A DNA stretch of 6,761 nt. Origin: Cohaesibacteraceae bacterium (GTDB lineage Bacteria; Pseudomonadota; Alphaproteobacteria; Rhizobiales; Cohaesibacteraceae). The stretch covers positions 3,226 through 9,986 of the forward strand of contig JAESRR010000276.1 of NCBI GenBank assembly GCA_016764535.1, written 5' to 3'. This document shows positions 1 to 6,029 of this stretch, piece after piece. Position numbers and translations under genes: made by a program. Numbering within the stretch: the stretch's first letter is position 1; each line of letters starts with the position of its first letter. Below the pieces are notes generated by a model that worked only from the letters and a program-made list of their open reading frames with translations, searched no databases and had not been told where the DNA came from.

Positions 1-81
1 GCCTGGCAGGATGCTTTCACCAAAAGTGATACGGAGCGCCGGAAAAATTGCAACGATTGGGATGCGGTCATTTCTTCGTAA
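1..81 (+). CDS. C-terminal end of an unidentified protein (5' truncated by window edge)
   Basis: The first reading frame is open from base 1 to a TAA at 79-81 and encodes 26 residues, beginning AWQDAFTKSDTERR and ending DWDAVISS. It is polar and charged, with no membrane segment and no motif I recognise, so no function is offered. It lies 64 bases before the GTG start of the glutamine-synthetase-like gene on the same strand, so the two could share a transcript. A chance open frame of this length is possible. The call rests on the frame being open to the edge, a plausible amino-acid composition and the suitable spacing to the next gene. Confidence 0.4.
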   Translation, partial: AWQDAFTKSDTERRKNCNDWDAVISS

Positions 82-132
82 TTTCGGCTGAACTCTAAAA
101 AGCCAAAACCATGATATGATTGATAGACGGGG

Positions 133-136
133 GGAG
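133..136 (+). promoter_or_regulatory. Ribosome binding site deciding the GTG start of the ligase
   Basis: GGAG within a run of six G residues lies nine bases before GTG 146. This is normal Shine-Dalgarno spacing. It would fall inside the coding sequence if the ATG at 116 were the start, so it favours the shorter protein. Confidence 0.55.
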
Positions 137-145
137 CTGGTCCAG

Positions 146-1606
146 GTGTCTGACATACAAAATAAAATTGAATCGGGTGCACTGGCACAAGCCGGGTTGC
201 TGAATGAACAAACGATTACCGACGCGGCCGCGCTGATCGCTAAAGTTTGCAAGAGCGCTGTTGAGACGGTTCGAATTTTGTTCACCGATCAACACGGCAC
301 CTTGCGTGGCAAAACCATCGTCAGCAACGCACTTGTCTCGGCATTCACAACCGGCATTGGCGTTCCTTCGACATTGCTTTTGAAGGATACATCCCAGAGA
401 ACGGTGTTCCCGGTGTGGGAACAGGAAACCGGAATTGCATCCGGCCCGATGCGTGGAGCCGGTGATATATTGCTGGTTCCGGACCCATCGACATATAGAG
501 AACTCCCCTGGTCACCACATTCAGCATGGATACTTTGTGACACCGTGTTCAAATCCGGGGCAGTTATTCCCTTTGATCCACGCACAGTTCTAAAAACCGC
601 ACTCAATCGGCTGGAAAGCAAAAACATTGCGCTGGTTGTTGGCCTTGAGGTTGAGTTTCACGTTTATGATCTTGTTGATGCAAAACTTGATCATGCAGAC
701 GCGACTATGCCAGGACAACCACCGCAAACCCGCCTGATTGCCAAAGGTTATCAATTGCTGTCAGAAAGTCGTTACGGCGAACTTGAAGAAATCATGGACG
801 ATCTGCGCCGCAATTGTCAAAAAATGGGTCTGCCGGTTCGGTCAATGGAAGCGGAAATGGGTCCGAGCCAGTTCGAATTTACCTTTGATCCTGCCAGCCC
901 GCTCACCCATGCCGACAATATGGTGATGTTCCGCACCATGGTGAAAGAAGTTTGCGCCCGCAAGAATATGCACGCTACCTTTATGTGTCGCCCCAAAGTC
1001 GAAAACGGTGCTTCAAGCGGCTGGCATTTACACCAATCGCTGGTCGATTGTACGTCGGGTAAAAACCTGTTGATGCCGGATAAGGCTGGTGAATTAACCC
1101 CTCTTGCCAGTCAGTGGATTGCCGGGTTGCTCAAGCACGCCAACGAGAGCTGCCTGCTCACAACACCGACGGTCAATGGCTATAAACGCTATCAACCGTA
1201 TCAGTTGGCCCCGGACCGCATTCAATGGGGCGAAGACAATCGTGGCGCAATGATCCGCGCCCTGCTGCAACCCGGTGAAACGGCCAGCCGTATTGAGAAC
1301 CGTGTCGCAGATCCAACAGCCAATCCGTACTATTTTATGGCCTCGCAAATCATCTCCGGGCTTGGTGGAATTGAAGCAAATTTGACTGCACCAGCGCCAG
1401 TGGAAACGCCTTATTCCGGGGACGCAGAAAATTTGCCAAAAAGCATGATCGCAGCAGTTGATGCTTTTGAAAAATCAAAGCTGTTTCGCAATCATTTGGG
1501 CGATCCGTTTGTCGACTATCTCACGACCCTCAAAAAGGCCGAGTGGGATCGCTATCTAATGACGGTATCGGAATGGGAACAGGCAGAATATTTCTCGCTT
1601 TTCTGA
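146..1606 (+). CDS. Glutamine synthetase family protein (probable gamma-glutamyl-amine ligase)
   Basis: This is an ATP-dependent ligase of the glutamine synthetase fold, expected in the cytosol, joining the gamma-carboxyl of glutamate to ammonia or an amine. Numbered from the GTG, the N-terminal beta-grasp domain holds FTDQHGTLRGK near residues 46-56. The catalytic domain shows GLEVEF (metal/glutamate glutamates E168 and E170), EAEMGPSQFE (E237 and E244), SSGWHLHQS (H294), NGYKR (344-348), DNRGAMIR (arginines 366 and 371) and RIENR followed by NPYYFMAS (about 383-400). The flap reads YQLAP, whereas ammonia-using enzymes have Glu before Ala-Pro, so an amine acceptor is more likely; that is inference. 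The length of 486 residues fits the family. I chose GTG at 146 because GGAG at 133-136 sits nine bases upstream; an in-frame ATG at 116 would add ten residues but has no good ribosome site. PuuA-like and anilide-type glutamyl ligases are possible relatives, and I cannot choose the substrate. Confidence 0.9.
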   Translation: MSDIQNKIESGALAQAGLLNEQTITDAAALIAKVCKSAVETVRILFTDQHGTLRGKTIVSNALVSAFTTGIGVPSTLLLKDTSQRTVFPVWEQETGIASGPMRGAGDILLVPDPSTYRELPWSPHSAWILCDTVFKSGAVIPFDPRTVLKTALNRLESKNIALVVGLEVEFHVYDLVDAKLDHADATMPGQPPQTRLIAKGYQLLSESRYGELEEIMDDLRRNCQKMGLPVRSMEAEMGPSQFEFTFDPASPLTHADNMVMFRTMVKEVCARKNMHATFMCRPKVENGASSGWHLHQSLVDCTSGKNLLMPDKAGELTPLASQWIAGLLKHANESCLLTTPTVNGYKRYQPYQLAPDRIQWGEDNRGAMIRALLQPGETASRIENRVADPTANPYYFMASQIISGLGGIEANLTAPAPVETPYSGDAENLPKSMIAAVDAFEKSKLFRNHLGDPFVDYLTTLKKAEWDRYLMTVSEWEQAEYFSLF

Positions 1607-1788
1607 GTGGAGCGATAAAGCGAGCAACAGCCGAAGATATCCATCAAGGTGTGATTCCTGCTCGCGCCAGGCAGGGCACATAACCTGGCCCGATCGATTA
1701 CACCACTTGATTTCATTGATATATAACAATTATTCGACATCACAGCGAACGACTTTTTGACATTCAGGATTCCCGGAATCCATAATTT
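1607..1788. other. Convergent intergenic spacer between ligase and decarboxylase
   Basis: This stretch lies between two gene ends and contains no convincing gene. It has two weak inverted repeats besides the terminator hairpin: GCGAGCA (1620-1626) with TGCTCGC (1659-1665), and GCCAGG (1666-1671) with CCTGGC (1684-1689). Neither is followed by a T-run. The segment around 1710-1740 is AT-rich. Confidence 0.6.
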
Positions 1789-1790
1789 TT
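1767..1790 (+). terminator. Possible intrinsic terminator after the ligase gene
   Basis: GGATTC (1767-1772) pairs with GAATCC (1776-1781) across a three-base loop. Four bases after the stem comes a TTTTT run (1786-1790). The T-tract is on the plus strand, so the direction fits the ligase ending at 1606; there is no T-run on the other side to serve the decarboxylase. The stem is short (six pairs, half of them A-T), the T-run is slightly offset and overlaps the decarboxylase stop codon, so the call is moderate. Confidence 0.4.
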
Positions 1791-3198
1791 ACCGACACTG
1801 ACTCAATTCCCGCATCCCTGCCAGGATATCCGCCACAGTCTGGATGGCTGTTTTGACGTCCTTGTCGGAAGTTTGCCAGTTCACAACACTGATACGCATG
1901 GCCGTTTTTCCACGCCATGTGGTGCCGGAAAAAAACACTTTACCAGTGGCATTAATGGCTTCAATGACATGATCGGTGAACACATCATTATCTGCATCGC
2001 TTGCGCCCTTGCGAACAAATCGAACAAGCCCCTGATTAAGCCCCGGTTCCACGATCATTTCCGCTCCGGGTAATCCGCCAATTCCGATGACCATTGCATG
2101 ACAATATTCGCAACACCGATCAACCAAATCAGCAACACCCTCGCGCCCCAGCTCCTTCAATGCAGCATAAACCGGTATGCCCCGCGCCCGTCGTGACCAT
2201 TCCGGGTTCCAGTTAATCTGGTCCCGTGCTGACTGGTTTTGGGTGACATAGGATGCTTCAAGTGTCATCGCGGCGCGGTGGGCTTTGCTATTGCGAACAA
2301 AACAAATGCCGCAATCAAACGGCGCATTGAGCCATTTATGGCCGTCGGTAACCCAGCTGTCAGCCTGATCAATTCCATCGACCAGATGCATTCTGGATTT
2401 GCTGGCGCGCGCAAATAATCCAAACGCGCCGTCAATATGGGTCCAGGCTCCGAACGATTTGGCAATCGGGATCAAGCTGTTGAAATCATCGAAAATACCT
2501 GCATTCAGATCAGCAGCATTTAGAACCACAATTGCCGGTCCCGGATGTGCCTGAAGTGCCCTTGTCAATGCAGCCGGGTCCATGCCGCCCGAAACATCTG
2601 TTTCGATAGAAATTATACTTTTGCGACCAAATCCGAGATAACGCAGCGCCCGCTCCACTGATCCATGATGGTGGTCAGTGGTGAATATTGCAATCGGGGG
2701 CGCTCCAAAAAGACCGTCTTCCTCGACATTCCAGCCTTTTGCATCCAGAAGCGCGTGCCTCGCCGCTGCAAGCGCTGTCATATGCGCCATTTGGCACCCG
2801 GTTGTGAATGCGAAAGAGGCTTCCCGCGGTAGATCAAACAATTGTTTGAGCCATTCCCCGGCGACTTCCTCGATGATTGCCGACGCGGGAGAACACGTAT
2901 AAAGCGCGGCGTTTTGATCCCACGCGCTAACAAGCCAGTCGGCAGCCAGAGCTGATGGAAGGATGCCACCAATAACCCATGCAAAAAATCCACCTGACGA
3001 ACTTCCCAGCAACCCGTCCCGCGCATTATTGGCGATAAAATCAATCACTTCATCAGCGGGTGCGCCGGTGTCAGGCAATCTGCAATCAAATGCCCGCCGT
3101 AATTGCTGTTCGCTAACCGTCGCATTTATCGGCGATGACCCAGGAGATGAAAGCCACTCGGATGCATGAAATTGCGCGCGGGAAAGGGCGTTGAGCAT
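1789..3198 (-). CDS. Pyridoxal-phosphate-dependent group II amino-acid decarboxylase
   Basis: This is a fold-type I PLP enzyme of the aromatic-amino-acid/glutamate/diaminobutyrate decarboxylase family (Pfam PF00282), expected in the cytosol, turning an amino acid into the amine plus CO2. In the 469-residue protein, the phosphate-binding region TTGCQMAHMTAL is at about 132-143. H178 in HHHGSVERA matches the ring-stacking histidine, D256 in HIDGAFG contacts the pyridine nitrogen, and K288 in DGHKWLN forms the Schiff base. Y317 in ASYVTQ matches the mobile-loop tyrosine that in this family favours decarboxylation over aldehyde synthesis. A C-terminal MRISVVNW completes the family pattern. ATG at 3198 is preferred because GGAGGAG (3204-3210) lies five bases before it; a TTG at 3222 would add eight residues but is poorly placed. 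The substrate cannot be read from the sequence. It converges with the ligase gene and diverges from the DUF1330 gene. Confidence 0.9.
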   Translation of the reverse strand: MLNALSRAQFHASEWLSSPGSSPINATVSEQQLRRAFDCRLPDTGAPADEVIDFIANNARDGLLGSSSGGFFAWVIGGILPSALAADWLVSAWDQNAALYTCSPASAIIEEVAGEWLKQLFDLPREASFAFTTGCQMAHMTALAAARHALLDAKGWNVEEDGLFGAPPIAIFTTDHHHGSVERALRYLGFGRKSIISIETDVSGGMDPAALTRALQAHPGPAIVVLNAADLNAGIFDDFNSLIPIAKSFGAWTHIDGAFGLFARASKSRMHLVDGIDQADSWVTDGHKWLNAPFDCGICFVRNSKAHRAAMTLEASYVTQNQSARDQINWNPEWSRRARGIPVYAALKELGREGVADLVDRCCEYCHAMVIGIGGLPGAEMIVEPGLNQGLVRFVRKGASDADNDVFTDHVIEAINATGKVFFSGTTWRGKTAMRISVVNWQTSDKDVKTAIQTVADILAGMRELSQCR

Positions 3199-3203
3199 AT
3201 TAA

Positions 3204-3210
3204 CTCCTCC
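3204..3210 (-). promoter_or_regulatory. Strong ribosome binding site of the decarboxylase
   Basis: Read on the minus strand, GGAGGAG is a near-perfect Shine-Dalgarno sequence, five bases before ATG 3198. It is the best ribosome site in the window and fixes the start codon. Confidence 0.7.
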
Positions 3211-3224
3211 ATTGGCCTCCAATG
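3210..3224. repeat. Small perfect inverted repeat beside the decarboxylase ribosome site
   Basis: CATTGG (3210-3215) and CCAATG (3219-3224) form a perfect six-pair inverted repeat with a three-base loop, touching the 5' end of the GGAGGAG ribosome site. In the decarboxylase mRNA it could form a hairpin just upstream of the ribosome site; in DNA it could be half of an operator. A six-base palindrome can arise by chance. Confidence 0.35.
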
Positions 3225-3262
3225 TGTATGTTGATCAAAAGCAGAGCTATCCGTTTCTTGCG

Positions 3263-3291
3263 CTGACAGGCATATTTATGTTCGCTATGCT
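3263..3291 (+). promoter_or_regulatory. Possible sigma-70 promoter for the DUF1330-SDR unit
   Basis: CTGACA (3263-3268) and TATGCT (3286-3291) are separated by 17 bases, matching TTGACA and TATAAT at five and four of six positions. Transcription would start near 3298, leaving a leader of about 68 bases before the ATG at 3366. The leader holds a small hairpin, AGCCC (3296-3300) with GGGCT (3308-3312). The prediction rests on sequence likeness only. I see no equally good promoter on the minus strand for the decarboxylase. Confidence 0.4.
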
Positions 3292-3365
3292 GGAGAGCCC
3301 TGCAATCGGGCTGAACGCAAACCATCTCTCCTGACCCAAACTAAAATCACAAGACTGGAAATCAC

Positions 3366-3653
3366 ATGTCCGCCTATTTGATCGCCCGTGTTCGCATTAA
3401 GGATCTGGAAATCTACAGGGATTATGCGCTGTTGAGCAAACCCTCGATTGAGGCTTTTGATGGTCGTTTTCTGGCCCGTGGCGGAGACGTGGAAATACTG
3501 GAAGGCGAAAGCGATTTTGATCGGATGGTGGTTGTTGAGTTCAAGGATATGGATACCGCCCGCAGCTGGTACAATTCTGATCTTTACAAAAAAGCCCGGG
3601 ACGTTCGCAATCCAATTTCACAAGCCGTGTTTACGCTGGTAGACGGAATATAG
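3366..3653 (+). CDS. DUF1330 domain-containing protein
   Basis: This 95-residue protein matches the DUF1330 family (Pfam PF07045) of small cytosolic proteins with a ferredoxin-like alpha/beta fold. The signs are the opening MSAYLIARVRI strand, IYRDYALLSKPSIEAFDGRF (about 16-35), FLARGGDVEILEG, then DFDRMVVVEFKDMDTARSWY and a closing QAVFTLVDG strand. It is full length, with no signal peptide or membrane segment. No enzymatic role is firmly known for the family; related dimeric barrel proteins include monooxygenases and stress-response proteins. The ATG follows a weak GGAA five bases upstream. Only 41 bases separate it from the SDR gene downstream on the same strand, so the two probably form an operon and act on related substrates. 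Confidence 0.88.
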   Translation: MSAYLIARVRIKDLEIYRDYALLSKPSIEAFDGRFLARGGDVEILEGESDFDRMVVVEFKDMDTARSWYNSDLYKKARDVRNPISQAVFTLVDGI

Positions 3654-3694
3654 GCCACAATTTTATCGACATCGATGAATGAGGAATTTGACGC

Positions 3695-4429
3695 ATGGAT
3701 TATCATCTCAACAATAAATCCGCGCTGGTGATGGGCGCATCCAAAGGCCTTGGATTTGCGATCGCCACCGCATTATCCGGCGAAGGCGCAAAAATCGCCA
3801 TCATGTCCCGCAGCAAGGATCGTATTGAAACTGCCGCCAAAGAGATCGGCGCATCGGGGATTGCTGCTGATTTGTCTGATACTGACAGTCTCAAACAGGG
3901 CCTTGAAGATACCAGACAGCAAATCGGCAACCCGGATATTGTGGTGATCAACACAGGTGGGCCACCCAAGGCAAATTTTCTTGAAACCACACAAGGCGAC
4001 TGGGCCACTCAAACCAACAGTTTGTTAAATGCCACCATTGAAACAATCCGGTTTGTGCTGCCATCGATGCAGCAAAAAAAATGGGGCCGTATTCTGATTG
4101 TCACCTCGATTGCCGCGCAGGAACCACAACCCGGATTGACATATTCGAACGTATTGCGTGCCGGGTTACATGGTCTGGTCAATGATCTATCGCGCCAGTT
4201 TGCCGGAGACGGCATCACGATCAACGCCATCATGCCTGGCATTATTGCGACCGACCGGGTAACCGATCTCAACATGAAGATTGAAAACTTCCGCGACAAA
4301 ATCCCTGCACAACGGTTCGGCAAACCTGAAGAATTTGCCAGCCTTGCCTGTTATCTTGCATCGCAAAACGCCAGTTATCTTACCGGTCAGGCGATCGCCG
4401 TTGACGGTGGATATCTGCAAGGCATCTAG
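3695..4429 (+). CDS. Short-chain dehydrogenase/reductase (SDR) family protein, atypical catalytic site
   Basis: This 244-residue Rossmann-fold protein has the standard SDR layout and resembles 3-oxoacyl-ACP reductases. The dinucleotide-binding loop is GASKGLG (14-20). NTGG (86-89) takes the place of the usual NNAG. The catalytic serine is S138 in VTSIAAQ and the tyrosine is Y150 in LTYSNVLRAG. The position four after the tyrosine, normally the YxxxK lysine, is L154, with an arginine next to it. PGIIATD (181-187) and the C-terminal GQAIAVDGGY are typical. An SNVLRAG-type motif without the lysine marks a known divergent FabG-like subgroup, so this is probably family divergence rather than decay. 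Activity and cofactor are uncertain. GAGGA (3681-3685) precedes the ATG by nine bases. It is the second gene of a likely pair with the DUF1330 gene and is followed by a strong terminator. Confidence 0.9.
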   Translation: MDYHLNNKSALVMGASKGLGFAIATALSGEGAKIAIMSRSKDRIETAAKEIGASGIAADLSDTDSLKQGLEDTRQQIGNPDIVVINTGGPPKANFLETTQGDWATQTNSLLNATIETIRFVLPSMQQKKWGRILIVTSIAAQEPQPGLTYSNVLRAGLHGLVNDLSRQFAGDGITINAIMPGIIATDRVTDLNMKIENFRDKIPAQRFGKPEEFASLACYLASQNASYLTGQAIAVDGGYLQGI

Positions 4430-4464
4430 GTCCGGGGTACGGGGCTATCCATCACAAAACCAGT

Positions 4465-4504
4465 CGGTCCGGCGCGGGCATCAACACCGCTCCGGGCCGT
4501 TTTT
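4465..4504 (+). terminator. Strong rho-independent terminator of the DUF1330-SDR unit
   Basis: CGGTCCGG (4465-4472) pairs with CCGGGCCG (4492-4499) over eight pairs including one G-U. After a C/T mismatch, an inner GCGG (4474-4477) pairs with CCGC (4487-4490) around a nine-base loop. A TTTTT run (4500-4504) follows at once. Stem strength, T-tract and the position 35 bases after the SDR stop make this the clearest terminator in the window. Confidence 0.85.
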
Positions 4505-4513
4505 ACTATTATT

Positions 4514-4544
4514 GGCTGCCCGGTTCATGGTTCGGGAATCAGCC
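4514..4544. repeat. Second hairpin after the terminator
   Basis: GGCTG (4514-4518) pairs with CAGCC (4540-4544), and the adjoining CCCG (4519-4522) pairs with CGGG (4533-4536), with three bases (4537-4539) bulged out. No T-run follows, so it is not an obvious terminator; its role is unknown and it may be chance. Confidence 0.3.
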
Positions 4545-4577
4545 CCGCACAGGCAACGCACAAGCACTTCACGTCAG

Positions 4578-4608
4578 TTGGTCAAATTAAGTATAACATT
4601 GATATAAT
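4578..4608 (+). promoter_or_regulatory. Possible promoter for the integrase-like gene
   Basis: A perfect TATAAT (4603-4608) lies in an AT-rich stretch (about 4580-4660). The best upstream partner is TTGGTC (4578-4583) at a rather long 19-base spacing. The start codon is about 94 bases downstream. Other AT-rich hexamers nearby could serve instead, so the exact promoter is uncertain. Confidence 0.35.
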
Positions 4609-4701
4609 TCATTTTATTGAGTCTGCCGACGCATAATAATTGCTATAGGCTTTAATATCTGGTTCTATGCCGCTTACCCTAACATACCCGGATTGCATGA
4701 G

Positions 4702-6018
4702 ATGGCGCGCATTACGCAGGAAATTGTCGAAACCACCTGCGCTGAAGAAGACAGGGAAACTGTCATCTGGGACGATGATCTTTCCGGATTTGGCCTGCGC
4801 GTCAAACCATCAGGCATCAAATCATTTGTCGTTCAGTATCGCAATAATGACGGGCGCTCTCGGCGGATAACCATTGGCCGCTATGGCAAATATTCACTTG
4901 AGGAAGCCCGGATAGAGGCTCGTCATTTGTTGCTGGAAGCTGGCCGGGGAGATGATCCGGCCGAGACCAGACCCAAAGGTTTGTCGGACTGGACCATCGA
5001 ACAGCTTTGCGGTGATTATTTGCGCCGCGCTGAAGCCGACAACATTGTGACCCGTCGCGGTGTACCTAAATCAGCGGCAACGCTGGCGACAGACAAAGGA
5101 CGGATCAGCCGCCATATTCTTCCATTGATCGGCGCACGCCGGGTACAGGATCTGGATCGCCGGGATGTTATGAATATGTTTCATGATATCAAAACCGGCA
5201 AGACCGCAGCGGACGTCAAAACAGGCCATCGCGGCAGATCCATCGTCACCGGCGGACCGGGCACCGCACGACGGACAATCGGTCTGTTGTCCGGCATATT
5301 ATCCCACGCGGTTGAAACCGGTTTGATTGTTCATAATCCGGCTCGCAATCTGCAATTGCCTGCCGATGGAAAGCGCTCGATTCCCGAACCCGATACGATC
5401 TATCCGGCGCTTGCCCAGGCGTTAAAACTTGCTGAAAACCGGTCTGTGCCCTGGCAAGCGATGGAGATGGTGCGGCTCATTACATTTACCGGTTTGCGCA
5501 AGGGTGATGTGATGTCACTTGAATGGCGCAACGTTGAATTTAACGATAGCTGTCTGCTTGCTGCCCATTCATCCACCGGCAATACAATGCTGCCGCTTTC
5601 AAAAGCTGCCCTTGCTGTGTTGAAATCGATCCGCGCACGAGAAAATGCCGGTGCATTTGTATTCCCCTCCAGCCGATCTGCGGACGCACAATTTGGTGGC
5701 ATGCCGCGCGCCTGGAAACGTATCATGATCAACCCGGAGCTTGATCCCGAACATCAGGCAATTTTGAGCAAACTAACAATGCAGGGATTGCGACAGGCTT
5801 TCACGTTACTGGCCAACCGGCTGTACATTAATTTGTCAGCGGCCAACACATCTTTGGGTGCTATCCCGGGTTCATATAGTCCGCCAGATGCCCGATTGCT
5901 GGAGGCTGTAAACCGGATTGGCAATCACATCAACGGATTTTTTGGTCATGTCGAAGAAGAACCCGTCGCACCGCCACCACCCGTGCGTAGCAGATATGGT
6001 GCCCGCAGCCGCCTGTAA
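4702..6018 (+). CDS. Tyrosine recombinase/integrase-family protein with eroded catalytic motifs
   Basis: The N-terminal part is a DUF4102-type arm-binding domain (PF13356), with [18 protein letters not shown] at about residues 21-38 and [16 protein letters not shown] near 55-70. A core-binding SAM-like domain spans roughly 95-215 and the catalytic domain about 230-410. The first catalytic arginine is present in FTGLRKGD (R266) and the second in MQGLRQAF (R364). The histidine that normally lies three residues before that second arginine is Q361. The beta-hairpin KTG lysine reads SSTGN. The LGH histidine is replaced in SLGAIPGSY, which is also shortened, although Y392 could be the nucleophile. 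Strand exchange is therefore doubtful. The protein ends in a proline-rich, basic tail. The 438-residue length is normal and the frame is uninterrupted. ATG 4702 gives the family-like start [10 protein letters not shown]; a TTG at 4693 is an alternative. Neither start has a strong ribosome site. Confidence 0.85.
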   Translation: MARITQEIVETTCAEEDRETVIWDDDLSGFGLRVKPSGIKSFVVQYRNNDGRSRRITIGRYGKYSLEEARIEARHLLLEAGRGDDPAETRPKGLSDWTIEQLCGDYLRRAEADNIVTRRGVPKSAATLATDKGRISRHILPLIGARRVQDLDRRDVMNMFHDIKTGKTAADVKTGHRGRSIVTGGPGTARRTIGLLSGILSHAVETGLIVHNPARNLQLPADGKRSIPEPDTIYPALAQALKLAENRSVPWQAMEMVRLITFTGLRKGDVMSLEWRNVEFNDSCLLAAHSSTGNTMLPLSKAALAVLKSIRARENAGAFVFPSSRSADAQFGGMPRAWKRIMINPELDPEHQAILSKLTMQGLRQAFTLLANRLYINLSAANTSLGAIPGSYSPPDARLLEAVNRIGNHINGFFGHVEEEPVAPPPPVRSRYGARSRL

Positions 6019-6029
6019 GCCATCCCGGC

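Noticed and set aside
289..627. A 112-codon open frame on the minus strand inside the ligase gene.
   Set aside because: It overlaps a well-supported glutamine-synthetase-fold domain and has no recognisable features.
1666..1689. GCCAGG/CCTGGC hairpin as a terminator between the converging genes.
   Set aside because: The loop is long and no T-run follows in either direction.
4529..4540. A GGTTCGGGAATC segment resembling a tRNA T-arm, next to an integrase gene.
   Set aside because: No acceptor stem, D-arm or anticodon arm can be built around it, and it is part of a simple hairpin.
5400..5732. A 110-codon open frame on the minus strand inside the integrase-like gene.
   Set aside because: It lies wholly opposite a recognisable coding frame and its translation shows no family motif.
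6019..6029. A bidirectional terminator between the integrase and permease stops.
   Set aside because: The 11-base gap and its flanks contain no convincing stem with a T-tract.
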